Shown here in pieces: positions 42,206-52,346 of a stretch of DNA of 64,000 nucleotides. The notes under the pieces were generated by a model. The model ran no database searches. It saw nothing but the letters and a program-made list of their open reading frames with translations, and had not been told where the DNA came from. The stretch lies in the NCBI RefSeq assembly GCF_947179515.1, contig NC_067473.1:124855909-124919908 (forward strand). Reading direction: 5' to 3'. Position 1 is the first letter of the stretch; each line of letters starts with the position of its first letter. A program made the position numbers and the translations under genes. The stretch comes from Apodemus sylvaticus (taxonomy: Eukaryota > Chordata > Mammalia > Rodentia > Muridae).

Positions 42206-42702
42206 AGAGTCTGTATTTAGTACTTTTCTAGGATCCATGTAGTGATATTGGTGCAAAAAGCATGAAAATGTTTAAGGCAATTAAAACAAATTCTCTCCAA
42301 AAGACTATGGTGGTGTCCCCATCTCCCACCCAATCTTGTATTTCTTAGGTTTTTATTTTTATTTTTTTTTTAAGTTATATAACCCAGACTGTCCTCAAAT
42401 TGTGATTTTTTTTTCCCTATTAGGCCCAAAGCACCTGATCCTACCCCTCCCCATTGTAGTGCTGACCTTGTCCTAAACAGAAGGACTTGGGTCTGGTAAA
42501 CAGAAGGATTCTTACTGGATTGACACTTCTAAAGGCTGGTTTCTGTTTACCAGGACCAGCCTTTAATCTTCCCACAGAGGTCAACTACCTAGGGCAAGGG
42601 CCTCTAGTTTAATTTAGATGCTTTGTCAGTCAGAGACCCCCATCCTGCTTTCACTTTGGCTAGCTCTTCTTCCCTTTTGTTCTCTCTGGCCCACCCTACA
42701 AA
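42206..42702. other. no gene; old B1-like remnant and LTR-like sequence
   Basis: 42345-42480 has the T-rich start and 'aacccagactgtcctcaaat' of a reverse B1 but little else. From 42470, short inverted copies 'ctggtaaacagaagga' (42493) and 'tctgtttaccaggacc' (42541) form a hairpin. 42560-42700 looks like the U3/R of the LTR-like unit described next. Confidence 0.4.
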
Positions 42703-42764
42703 GCCTTGGCAGTCTGATCCCCAATGAACTTCTTTCTACCCACAGAGTGATCTAGTCTCACTGT
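42703..42764 (+). repeat. direct repeat copy 1, LTR-like U5 segment
   Basis: 'gccttggcagtctgatcccc', 'aatgaacttctttctaccca' and 'cagagtgatctagtctcact' recur at 43841-43904 with about 6 differences. Probably the same end of two related LTR-like elements. Confidence 0.75.
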
Positions 42765-43329
42765 ATGTACCCTTACTGCCTCTAATTCCTGCGTGCTGAG
42801 ATTACAGATGGATCTCACACCATACCTATTAATTTCAAATGGCTCAAAATTGTAGAGATTTCTCCTATACCAGACATTTTGATGTTCTACCTAATGCTAC
42901 AATGTAAACCTTAAATATATATTATTGTTGAAAGTGCCCTGTATGTGGAATTACTTCATTCCCAAAGGTCATAACAATTTCTGCTAAGGTATCCAAAGAA
43001 ATTCAGTATCATTCATGTGACAAGGAATGCTGAAATGAGAATGGGTTTTCCCTTTTAATTAGTTTCTCCTAATCTTGACAAATTGCTCTCCACAGAAAAT
43101 TAATTTAGAGAATGGCCTATTGAGAAATAATGAATGACTGTCATTATCATGTGTATTTAACCAAAAAAACCAAAAGGAACCCCAATATGTAAAAAGCACA
43201 TAAATTGGGAACACTGGATATGTCAAGTCATTATATAGTCACCCCAGACTTCTTTACCCCAAATAACACAAAGCAATGGCCTAAACCAGGGTTGGCTACA
43301 TCTTTCTATATAGGATGAAATTAAAGTAT
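42765..43329. other. no gene; AT-rich single-copy block
   Basis: 42990-43160 has clustered ATTA/TAAT words ('cccttttaattagtttctcc', 'gaaaattaatttagagaatg', 'gaataatgaatgactg'-like). Candidate conserved non-coding element; no transposon seen. Confidence 0.35.
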
Positions 43330-43561
43330 CTTTTCCCAGCAGCCATGGACAACCAGTATACAGTCCCCTGGCCTGCCCTTAGGAACTGACCAGCTGCCAG
43401 GAGCCACGGGTATGTGCTGCATATAAAAAGACCAGCCCACCCTAGCACTCAGCAGCGCGCAAGTGCTCTCTCCTATACCAGGTCTATTGTATGACATAAT
43501 TTCTCAGGGGCACATCTTAGCATAGGCCCATTAAGAATAGTCCCATGCCCCATTATATTTC

Positions 43562-43566
<5 letters not shown>
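43330..43566 (+). mobile_element. probable LTR fragment with TATA box
   Basis: 'gcatataaaaagaccagccc' has TATAAAA at 43422-43428. About 30 bp on come 'tcagcagcgcgcaagtgctc' and 'tcctataccaggtctattgt', the layout of a retroviral U3/R junction. It may pair with the downstream repeat copy at 43841. No family named. Confidence 0.4.

Positions 43567-43654
<88 letters not shown>
43567..43654. repeat. compound (CA)n(GA)n microsatellite
   Basis: About 16 CA units followed by about 27 GA units. Confidence 0.97.
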
Positions 43655-43660
<6 letters not shown>

Positions 43661-43704
43661 GATTTTTTTTCCCATCAAAGCTGTATTTATGAAAACAGGA
43701 AGAA

Positions 43705-43805
43705 GAGCCAGACGAGGAGGGGCAGGCACACCTGTAATCCTAAAAAGGAGGCCAAGGAAGGAGGCTGGTGTGGGCTATATAGTAAAATCCTATCAAAAAG
43801 TCTAG
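43705..43805 (+). mobile_element. B1-like SINE, old
   Basis: 'gaggggcaggcacacctgta', 'atcctaaaaaggaggccaag' and 'gggctatatagtaaaatcct' are the bones of a proto-B1. Confidence 0.55.
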
Positions 43806-43840
43806 GAGGGAGAGGGAAGGGAAGGGAGGGGAGGAGAAAG

Positions 43841-43904
43841 GCCTTGGCAGTCTGATCCCCAGTAAACTTTTCTTTCTACCCATGGAGTGATCTAGTTTCA
43901 CTGT
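43841..43904 (+). repeat. direct repeat copy 2, LTR-like U5 segment
   Basis: Second copy of the 62-bp unit at 42703, with 'agtaaacttttctttctacc' where copy 1 has a two-base shorter T run. It begins directly at the end of a G/A-rich stretch, a sharp junction. Confidence 0.75.
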
Positions 43905-44109
43905 GCCATGGTCTCAGAGCAGTTATAGCTTATGAATGCTCTGGAAGGAAAAAGCAGTTCCTTCTAAAATGGCTGGTGTCTAACATGTCAATAAAAGTTT
44001 ACACTTTAATTACTTTCCTTACTGTACCTTTACTACAGCTGAGATTCTGACATTTTCCTGTAACCTCCACCCTCATGTTTCCAACAAGGTACTCTTAAAA
44101 TGCCTTGAT
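43905..44109. other. no gene seen
   Basis: Unassigned AT-rich spacer. Confidence 0.5.
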
Positions 44110-44248
44110 TTAGCTTGGTGCACATTTAATCCCAACACTTTGGAGGAAGAAGGAGGCAGGTCTACAAGTTCAAAGCCAGCATGGCCTACATAGAGAGTTC
44201 CATGACAGACAGGACTAAACAGAAAAACTGTCTGGGGGGGGGGGGGGG
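44110..44248 (+). mobile_element. B1 SINE, diverged, ending in G15
   Basis: 'tagcttggtgcacatttaat', 'caagttcaaagccagcatgg' and 'gacagacaggactaaacaga', then 'aaaactgtctggggg' running to fifteen G (44234-44248) in place of the A tail. Confidence 0.85.
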
Positions 44249-45234
44249 AAGAGCCTTGGTTTATAACTTTATCTGTTCTGTCAGCATAAAAGTTCCATGA
44301 AACTGCTTCCACAGTGAGACACTGAATTTGAGGGGATATAAATCTATGTTCCAGAAGAAACTCTCTTTTCCTATCTTTGATTCTTCTGAGATAACTGTCT
44401 GGAGAGCAAGCTCCTGTTTTAGGTGATAGCCCTGCATCCTTAGGTGGGTGGGCAATTTGACAGGAACCTCCTCACCCATGGTCTAAATCCATGCCTTGGT
44501 GGTACAGGGACCACTGCTCATTGAGGCAAGTTTCTATAAAATTAAAAATTAAAAAAAAAAAAAAAACAAGAAAAGAAAAGGCAAAGGCAATGCAGTTGAG
44601 TCTGTGATGGGAGCACGGTGGTAGTGTAGGATTATATGTGCAGAGGAAACACAAGAACACACTACTTACATTAAATACCCCACATGGATGACCACAGAGC
44701 ACAGACGCTTTCATCAGCACTTATGAAATCTGCTTCCTTATTATCTCCTGGCCACCCTTTCTATTCTTTTTTTCCTCCCTGCGAATCTTTTTTATAACAG
44801 ATTTCATCCTACAGTGAGAAGGAACTTAAATTAAGTAAAACCAAGCTCAGTTTTAAATGCTACCATCTCCAGTTTTTCATTACTTAAAGCCTTTATGTTC
44901 CCTATGTTTATTCCAGTTAGGCTAAGAAGCAGAATAACATCTGTTCATTGAAGAAAAAAAGAGAGGGATGGGGAGGGGGAAGATGTCTATAGAGAAAATA
45001 GAAAGACCATGATCCCTTTGTCACAGCCACACAGCTCCTGCCACTCTGTGGCCAGTCCAACAGGCAGCTGTATGCTTTCTCCTAAAGCTGAAGCTGGTCA
45101 TCTGAGCTCAGACTCCTCTGAGTATCTGATGACACATGTGTACCATTTATGCCCCATGCCACGGCACAGGAGGTGGCAGTGGTGGCCACAGCTGCTACTT
45201 GGTTATCACCTTCTCCTTGTTCTCTCCCTCCCTT
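44249..45234. other. no gene; single-copy with A18 tract
   Basis: A-rich tract at 44548-44566 without a recognised SINE. Overlapping frames at 45009-45474 carry no domain. Confidence 0.45.
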
Positions 45235-45430
45235 TTGTTTCTTTATATATTTATCATGGGGGGTGGGGGGAGGGAAGAGCACACCTGTGCCACAGTGGAC
45301 TTGTGGAGGTCAGAAGACAATCATGGACGTCAGTTCTCTCCTTCTATCAGGGAATCCTCGTACTTGATGGTTAGGCTCGCCATCAATGCCTCTCTCTACT
45401 TATGGAGCTGTCTCACAGACCTGATCAATG
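45235..45430 (-). mobile_element. B4A-related SINE, reverse
   Basis: 'tggaggtcagaagacaatca', 'cagttctctccttctatcag' and 'gaatcctcgtacttgatggt' with head complement 'tctacttatggagctgtctc'. The usual GT tail is a G-rich block here. Confidence 0.75.
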
Positions 45431-45489
45431 ACATCCTAAGAAACACTGGACCTGCTAGATTTCAGTGGAGATAAGGAGATAGACCATTT

Positions 45490-45665
45490 GCGTGCACTGC
45501 TTAGCACATCTTCACACTTACCCATCAACCCACTGAGGTGGATTTTACTGCCAGTGCTATGTTGCAGGAGAACAAATTAAAGCTCACAAATCCCTCCATT
45601 ACGCAACCAGAACAGAGAAGAGATGGGACTCATATCCAGAAGATGGGGCTCTCCAAGTGTCTTTG
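45490..45665 (-). mobile_element. MIR SINE, reverse
   Basis: 'gcttagcacatcttcacact', 'acccactgaggtggatttta', 'ggagaacaaattaaagctca' and 'gagatgggactcatatccag' follow the reverse MIR order. Confidence 0.6.
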
Positions 45666-45939
45666 GTCAGAAAGTCCAATGTGCAGTATAGGAACAGAGC
45701 ATCTCAGAAGACACAAGTTACAGAATTAAGACCCAAACCACCAGTACAAATTTTTTGTGAACTCAAGTTCTCACATTCACAAAAGTTTTGTTTTCTAAAC
45801 AGCTTCACCTTTTGGAAATTTTCCGAAAGCATAGCTAATATTATGGAACCAAGTGACATGACACTTGTCCCTGCAGAGCAGAGCTCTGTCAGTAGCATGC
45901 AATCAAAAGCACCTGACGGTAAGAAAGGGATTTTATTTC
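45666..45939. other. no gene seen
   Basis: A 107-codon frame (45657-45980) has no motif; unassigned. Confidence 0.45.
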
Positions 45940-46330
45940 CAATAAAGGCAGTCAGGCCAACAAGAGCCCATATTTTCTAAACCTCCCCATTCCCCTTTGC
46001 TCTGATCAGCCAGTCACATCAGATTGTGATGTCAAGCTCCAGCCAATGGAGTGAGATGCAGTCACTACTTATGTAAGGGGCTGAATCCCTTTTGCTTTCT
46101 TTGTCCATTTTCCTTTGTGCAACACCAAGATGGGTGATTTCCCAGCAGAACTCGAGCCAGGTTCCACTAGTGCTAATCTAGGTGACAAACTCTGGAGCAG
46201 GCTTTCGACGAGATGCCTGGCTTTCCCAAAGGATCAGCTGATTTATTATAAAGATGGTGTGTGCTCCAAGATTGGTGTGAGTCTTAGCATCATCACACCT
46301 TAACCCAACACAGCCTGACTCAGCCCAGGC
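45940..46330 (+). mobile_element. possible LTR-like element
   Basis: AATAAA-like start, 'gatcagccagtcacatcaga', 'tccagccaatggagtgagat', 'acttatgtaaggggctgaat' and 'ccttttgctttctttgtcca' give the CCAAT/pyrimidine layout of a retroviral LTR. No clear TATA or ends, so this is tentative. Confidence 0.3.
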
Positions 46331-46594
46331 AATGATGAGCGTGGCTGGGGAAGTCTTATGATGCTCCTGAAAGAATACTGAGACATAGCAGCTGTGTCAA
46401 AACTTGCAGCATAATATCATCAGTCAGGTGATGAAGTGCTAGGGTAGCTACATCCCATAGTCAGAAAACATGGGGCAAAGCAAGTAGGTATAGATATGGA
46501 AACAGAACAGTGATGGTCAGATGTGGGTGAGCTTAGTAATGAGTTAACACTGTTATTTCACCTTTCAGATAGGTTGGAAGTTTTTTGGAATAAA
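46331..46594. other. no gene seen
   Basis: Unassigned sequence leading into the AT-rich repeat. Confidence 0.5.
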
Positions 46595-46700
46595 AATTAT
46601 TTTTATATATATTATATATATATGTAAATATATTATATATTTATAAATATATTATATAAATATATTATATAAATATATTATATATATTTATATATATTCT
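46595..46700. repeat. (TATAA/ATATT)n AT-rich satellite
   Basis: Over 95% A+T, with repeated ATATATTATATAA units of about 13 bp. Likely low-melting and slippage-prone. Confidence 0.95.
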
Positions 46701-47626
46701 TTGGCTAAAAGTCATTATAATTACTCTCACAGTAGCAAACATAGGTAAGACTCTCAATATGAAAGATACCAGCTTTTCTCGCATATCAGGAAAGTAAAGT
46801 CAGCAGCCCTCAATGCTCTTGCTATGAGGAGAGGAAACAAAGAATTGGCATGAGACTAACACTACCTTTCACAGACACTTTCCAGGACTTGTAAGCAAGG
46901 TTCCTCCCAGGGAAACAGTCCAACCCCCACCCCTGGGGACAAGAAGGACCTTTCAAAAGTTCCTATGCAAATGTGACTGAGATCCCACTGGTATTCTCAG
47001 GCTTGAATATCCACAATAATTAAAACAGCTGTTCTCCTGCCCTCCCAGTCTCACCCCAATTTATTCTCTGAGAGGAGAGAGAATCCGGGTTGCAAACCGT
47101 ATTCTCATATCATTCACGCAACAGTTGGCTGGGGCCAGAGTTCCAGGCACTCTGACCGACACTGGCAGATCACAGACAGACAGTATCATAGTACAACAGA
47201 CCACTGTACACATCACTAGACAAGCCTGAGGGGGGAAAAAGGTGAGAAAGTTTCCCACTCAAGAAGGCTCAAGAAGACACCTTTACAGGTTTATTCTTTG
47301 CATAGGATCATGGCTTTAAGTATAGCTCAAAGTAAGAAACAAAGGAAAAATAACAGAATCGCCAAGACCAGTGAGGCAAAGCTGTAGAAGGAAGGAACAC
47401 AGAATACGTACATGCATATGGTCATGCGCATGGTATTGGAGTAATTTTGTATGTTACAAACCTGTAATGGCCCTCTGGCAGGATGAGACATACTATAAGC
47501 AGACACTTAGATGCCTTCCTTACTTTGACTATCAGATTCGTAAAAGAATGGGTCCCTAGAAAGCAAAATTTCCCCAGGAATCTCTAGAAGGGAGAAGAAA
47601 TGACTGAAGACCTGGAAGCAGCCAGA
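46701..47626. other. no gene seen
   Basis: Single-copy; no repeat or domain recognised over 0.9 kb. Confidence 0.5.
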
Positions 47627-47700
47627 GAAGGAACTAATCTGGGAAAGGAGGAACTTCAAGAGACTGGGAACCAGACAGCTGTGCACAGGGACCCATCACC
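47627..47700 (+). repeat. 74-bp duplicated segment, copy 1
   Basis: 'aaggaactaatctgggaaag', 'gaggaacttcaagagactgg', 'gaaccagacagctgtgcaca' and 'gggacccatcac' recur 2.1 kb away with only two internal substitutions (c/g and g/a). Flanks differ on both sides. Confidence 0.9.
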
Positions 47701-48359
47701 TTCGCTTGGTCTTGGTGTGCCTCTGGCTTCTATTTAAGCCCCTGAGTGTTGTTGGGATCTCCAAGATGAGCTGGGGTGGGGGAGGGGTCTGGTCACTGGA
47801 TCTCTTTGTCCTTTCCTGGCCATACTGAACACATCTCTTCCTCTGCTTTTCATTATTCATTTGGCTCTTTTAAGTGGATCATTAAGAAGTATGGCTTGTT
47901 GGGGCACATCCTGTGATATCCAAGTTTCATAATAAGCTTATTAAGTAAAAAATTCTTAATTCGCTAAGTTTATCTCTCTAGACAGCCTATAGCTCCCACT
48001 TTGAACAAATGAGGAAGACATTTCCTTGGCTAATCACAAGAGGTTGCTCATCTCCAAAATGCTCGCAATGATTGCCTTTCTTAACGCTCCACCATTTCCA
48101 TGCTGATTCTCTGTCAGCTTCCAGCCACTATTCAAGAGCGAGGACAAATAAAGGGCTATAAAAGCCACTGGGTAATTAGGACACTCACTGGCCATATGCC
48201 AACCTCAACAAGAAGAGGTGATGTATTGGGAGTCACTGGCACATCTGCCAGCCTGCTTCCCCTCTGGCTGCAGAATAACAGTGCTCTCAATAGCCATTTG
48301 TTCCTGACTAAAGGACTGACCAGCAAGCCAGCAAACAAACAAACAAAAAAAAATCAATA
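47701..48359. other. no gene; single-copy with isolated TATA-like word
   Basis: TATAAAA at 48157-48163 within 'gggctataaaagccactggg', followed by 'taattagg'. No supporting GC box or exon. Elsewhere nothing recognised. Confidence 0.4.
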
Positions 48360-48418
48360 AGTGCCTGCCTTTGCCTCCCCAGTGCTGGGATTATAGGTGA
48401 TGTCACTGTGCCTGTCTT
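48360..48418 (-). mobile_element. B1 head fragment, reverse
   Basis: 'agtgcctgcctttgcctccc' and 'cagtgctgggattataggtg' only; the 3' two-thirds are lost, replaced by a CAAA tract. Confidence 0.65.
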
Positions 48419-48546
48419 CTTTTAAAGAAGAGAACTTGTCACTTCTATAAACTGAACTTGGGGCCTTTTGTAACCACTTTACCAAATGAATTATGGCCAC
48501 AGTTCACTCTTGTGGAATTCTGTTTTTGTTTTTTTTGTTTTCTGTT

Positions 48547-48573
48547 TTGTTGTTGTTGTTGTTGTTGTTGTTT
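48547..48573. repeat. (TTG)n microsatellite
   Basis: Eight to nine TTG units after a T-rich lead. The Gln run on the reverse frame comes from this. Confidence 0.95.
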
Positions 48574-49012
48574 AGCTTCAAGCCAGGCTTCTGTGTGACC
48601 AGAATGCAAACTACATCCGCTGCTGACCTCAGGCTCCTGCCACACTACATGGCTGAAGTGTACAAGCCGAGGCAAAGTGTGCTTTAGCACTGGGCACGCA
48701 GCCTTCATTTTCAACTTCCCCCTTTCCTCATGCATGCATTGCATTGTTTATTTCATTGTTTTAATTGGCATTCCCTCGGAAGACAAACCTACAGCCCATC
48801 TTGTTATGTGCTAATCAAAGAATCTCTTCAGTTGTGAAGTCTCTATTCAGACTGCTTGCCCGTTTTTTATTAGGTTATCTTAGTAAAACTGTTCCCCATA
48901 TACTGTGATTCAAGTCATGGACAAAAGGGGATTTTGTAAACATTCTCTCAACCTGTGGCTGCCTACTTGTTTTCTTAGTGATATAGGTTTTTCAAATTTA
49001 TATTTTATTACT
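48574..49012. other. no gene seen
   Basis: Unassigned sequence. Confidence 0.5.
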
Positions 49013-49088
49013 TAGGGGCCCAGGAATTGAACCTCAGCCCTGCTGCATGCTGGGTAACCATTATACTACTAAACTATATTCCAGACTT
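49013..49088 (-). mobile_element. ID-like SINE, reverse
   Basis: 'ggggcccaggaattgaacct', 'cagccctgctgcatgctggg' and 'tactactaaactatattcca' form the complement of the ID head. Confidence 0.6.
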
Positions 49089-49666
49089 AGTGGAGTCTTT
49101 ACCCAAGTGAAAGTATGTCAATGTTAATGAAGTATAAGTTTTACAGTTGTTTTTTTCTTAACAGTTTACTGTTTTATATGTTAAGTCAGGAAATAATTTA
49201 ATAAGAACAACAAATTCCAAAACCTGGATGTAAAATCAAAATCTGTATGGTATCCAGTTTAAAAATCATTTGTAAGTGTCAACTCTAATGGGTTTTGGAA
49301 TAGCCAGGTTCTTGGTCAAATACAATGACTTTAACAAAAATCAGCAGACTGAGTAGATCAGACTGCCTTCATCAGTGTGCACAGACCTGATCTAATTGGT
49401 GAAGTCCTGAAGGTATCAAATTTTGCCACGTTAAAAATAACAGGGCCTTATTTTAAACACCTGACAGTCTGGAATGAAGAATCGCTTCTTCCACCCTTTG
49501 GACTAGAGCTAAAACACTGCCAGCCTTTCAATGGGAGTTACCAGCAGCTCTTCGGGGCCTACAGCTTCTCCGCTTCAGTTCTTGGAATATGTCAAGCTCC
49601 AAACTCCTTATAATCTAATCTAAATCTATCTCTCTCCTTCCCTCCCTCCTCTCCCCTACTTCCTGC

Positions 49667-49671
<5 letters not shown>
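49089..49671. other. no gene seen
   Basis: AT-rich single-copy; a pyrimidine block at 49625-49665 leads into the CA repeat. Confidence 0.5.
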
Positions 49672-49699
<28 letters not shown>

Positions 49700-49700
49700 G
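49672..49700. repeat. (AC)n microsatellite
   Basis: About 14 AC units. Confidence 0.95.
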
Positions 49701-49745
49701 CCCACTTAATGGTGAGGAAGGCAGAGGAGATATAACCTGCCTCCA

Positions 49746-49820
49746 CAAGGAACTAATGTGGAAAAGGAGGAACTTCAAGAGACTGGGAACCAGACAGCTG
49801 TGCACAGGGACCCATCACAG
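49746..49820 (+). repeat. 74-bp duplicated segment, copy 2
   Basis: Matches 47627-47700 with two substitutions. Left flank is 'gcagaggagatataacctgc', right flank 'agtatgagacattttgtact', both unlike copy 1. Confidence 0.9.
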
Positions 49821-49899
49821 TATGAGACATTTTGTACTTAGTGACTGAGGAATGTCCCTGGAATGTTCAATAAAATGGCCCTAATTCTTTTTTAAAGAT

Positions 49900-50325
49900 T
49901 TGCTTATGTTATTTTTAATTGTTCATGTAGGTATGTTCAGGTGCCCTCAGAGACTATAGCAGTGGTTCTCACCCTGTGGGTGGCAATCTTATTTGAGGGG
50001 GGTGGAATAAAACAGTCCTTTCAAAGGGGCCACCCAAGACCATCTGAAAACACAGCCATTTACATTATGATTTTCAACAGTAGCAAAATTATACAATATT
50101 AAGTAGCCTGAAATAACTTTATGGACTGGAGTCACCATGACAACAGGAACTGTATCAAAAGGGTTGTACCATTAGGGTTGGGAGCCACTGGACTAGAGCA
50201 GCTGGACTTCCCTGGAGTCGGAGCTAATAGGTAGTTGTGAGCTCCCGCCGTGGGTGCTGAGAGCTGAGTGTGGGCCCTCTTTGATAGTATGCTCTCTCAA
50301 CCCCAGAACCATCGCTCCAGCCCGA
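49900..50325 (-). mobile_element. B3 SINE, reverse, split by a URR1
   Basis: Left part (to 49959) is the B3 tail, 'ggtgccctcagaga'. Right part (from 50191) continues 'ctggagtcggagctaatagg', 'tagttgtgagctcccgccgt' and 'gggtgctgagagctgagtgt', with head complement 'gaaccatcgctccagccc'. The two halves join correctly once URR1 and one 8-bp duplication are removed. Confidence 0.85.
49960..50190 (-). mobile_element. URR1 hAT element inserted in B3
   Basis: Left end cagtggttctcaccctgtgg, right end gttgggagccactg. The interior is the complement of the URR1 consensus ('agcaaaattatacaat', 'gggttgtaccattagg'). 8-bp flanks gactatag / gactagag match at 7 of 8. Confidence 0.92.
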
Positions 50326-50864
50326 AATGGCCCTAGAAAGAATATACTAGGTTATCTCTGACTTTAAAACAGCCTGATACTTACTTGATTTTCCGTTTCT
50401 ATTCCTTTAATGTCAGCATTCCCCTAAGATTAAGATGGCTGCACCACTCTTCCGCGAGGTCAGAGGAATTTTAAAAGAATTCTGTAACATACGACAGGAC
50501 AACATTGTGCTGGCTTACTTACTGCACAATGGTACAGAATGCAATTCTTTCTGCCTCCAGTTCAAAACGAAGACAGATCAGGAGGGCTGTAGCATTGGAT
50601 TCTCCCAGCTTCTCCACATATATTATCTACACGAAGAACCACTTGAATTCTAAATGGCATTTTAAAATCTGTACCAAAGATACCCGATGAGCCAGCAGAG
50701 CCTATCAGCAAGTGCTCTATTAGGTGAGCACGACACTTTTGTACTTTTTGTAAATTGCATCCAGACATATAACAGAATAGACCAAAGTCCGTCATCTTCT
50801 GCCTTTTAAAATAGGAATCAAGCACTTCTTCGGGTGATCGGATTGATCCTTGAGAATGGCCTAG
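50326..50864. other. unassigned; contains a 72-codon open frame at 50435-50653
   Basis: The plus-strand frame starts ATGGCTGC in fair Kozak context (aagatggc) and begins MAAPLFREVRGILKEF. No family recognised, no splice donor or polyadenylation context. It may be chance or part of the adjacent LTR-like repeat. Confidence 0.35.
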
Positions 50865-51150
50865 ACACTTGGACTCCAGCCAGTGGTGCTGTTTTGAGGG
50901 CTGCAGAAACTCTGAACCTGTGGCCCAGCTACCAGAAGTGAGTACTTGCAGCAGGCCCTGAAGGTAATATCTGCTCCTGGTTTCCCTGAGTCATTTAGAT
51001 TCACCAAGATGCTATAAAAGCCATGCCACAGCCTTCAGGACCATTGAGCCTGCCTGCTCCAGCCCACACCTTTCCAACCATGAAGGACTGAGATCCCTGG
51101 AGATTCTCAGTAAAGAGAAATTCTCCCTTGCTTGTGTTGTTGCTCTAAGG
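50865..51150 (+). mobile_element. probable LTR (MaLR/MT-like) with TATA box
   Basis: TATAAAA at 51013-51019 in 'agatgctataaaagccatgc', then 'gaccattgagcctgcctgct', 'ccaaccatgaaggactgaga' and 'ctcagtaaagagaaattctc'. This is a U3-R-U5 layout typical of rodent MaLR LTRs; ends not fixed. Confidence 0.45.
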
Positions 51151-51415
51151 GAAAAGGAACTAGTATGTGAGAGTCACATGGCTCTCACAAAAATAAAAAA
51201 TGAAAAATCTTTTCTCTCCTTGGGTCTTCAAATAATCTAATGCCAGAATACTAGATAGACTTACGTAAGAACATATATGGAAGCTGGATATTAGCAGATG
51301 AAGGTTTGAGTATTTCTGGAGTTTTATTAGAATCAGCTCAGACATGCCTAACATAACACCTAAACCTTTGAGTTCAGATCAATCAGGGATCTACATGGTA
51401 GGACTAGGCAGATTT
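51151..51415. other. no gene seen
   Basis: AT-rich unassigned spacer. Confidence 0.5.
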
Positions 51416-51458
51416 AAAACAAACAAACAAACAATAAACAACAACAACAACAACAAAA
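51416..51458. repeat. (AAAC)n then (AAC)n simple repeat
   Basis: Four AAAC units and six AAC units, no SINE attached upstream. Confidence 0.9.
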
Positions 51459-51489
51459 CTCAATATTTTTTTAAAGATTTTAAATGCCA

Positions 51490-51660
51490 CGTGGGCTGAA
51501 GAGATGGCTAAGCTATTAGAAACCAGTACCAATTTCAATGGCCCACAATTGCCTATAACTCCAGTTTTAGGGGATCCAGCACCCCTTCTGGCCTCCTTGG
51601 GTACCCATACACCTGTGGCAGACACTCATACAGGCATACATAGCAAGCTATCACATAGAC
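51490..51660 (+). mobile_element. B3-type SINE
   Basis: 'gtgggctgaagagatggcta', 'tgcctataactccagtttta', 'gcaccccttctggcctcctt' and 'gacactcatacaggcatac'. Head lost its B box. Confidence 0.75.
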
Positions 51661-51669
51661 ACACACCTA

Positions 51670-51885
51670 TATAGAATGTAGCTCAGTCGTGAATGTGTTT
51701 GTTTACAGTGCATGATGCTCGCAGTTAGATCCCCAGCAGGGTCTAAACTAGAAGCAGCAGCACACTTCTACAATCACAGGACTAAAGGCAGGAAGAAGAG
51801 AAGCTCAAGGCCATCTTCTGCTATATAGCATGTTCCAGGCCAGCCTGGGATATATGAGGTCCTACCTGTAGAAATACAAGCAAGC
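51670..51885 (+). mobile_element. B4 SINE (ID plus B1-like)
   Basis: 'agaatgtagctcagtcgtga', 'cagttagatccccagcaggg' (ID part), then 'gaagctcaaggccatcttct', 'ttccaggccagcctgggata' and 'tatgaggtcctacctgtaga'. Confidence 0.85.
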
Positions 51886-52346
51886 AACAAAAGCCACAAC
51901 ACTATTTTTTAATAAGCACCCATAGTGATTCCAATGTGCAGGCAGGCTTGCGAGCCTAGCCTGATTGCTCAATCCTGAATTCATAGAGGATTAACTAATT
52001 GTCAGAGTACTGTGCAGAGCTGGCGTTTATACTGCACCCGGCACAAGCTAAGATGTTGAAGCTAAGATTGTTGAGGGGAGAGCAAATAGGGCAGGAGTGA
52101 AGAACATCAATAAGAAAGGACACGGAAGATTCGAACACCCTTAAAGATTCACAGTCCTGGGAATTTAAATTGGGTTTCTGCCTACATGGCCTTGGGGGGG
52201 TCGGGACTGGAATCAAATTAGCTGAATGGGCATTTCATCTCAAAAGAACATGAGACTCTAGGTGCTGCTCTATCACACTGTTCCTGTGAAAACCCATCTT
52301 AACTGTATGTAATCTGAAAAACAGACATCAAATGTGAAGGGCAGAC
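51886..52346. other. no gene seen
   Basis: Single-copy, with a G8 run at 52193-52200. Confidence 0.5.
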
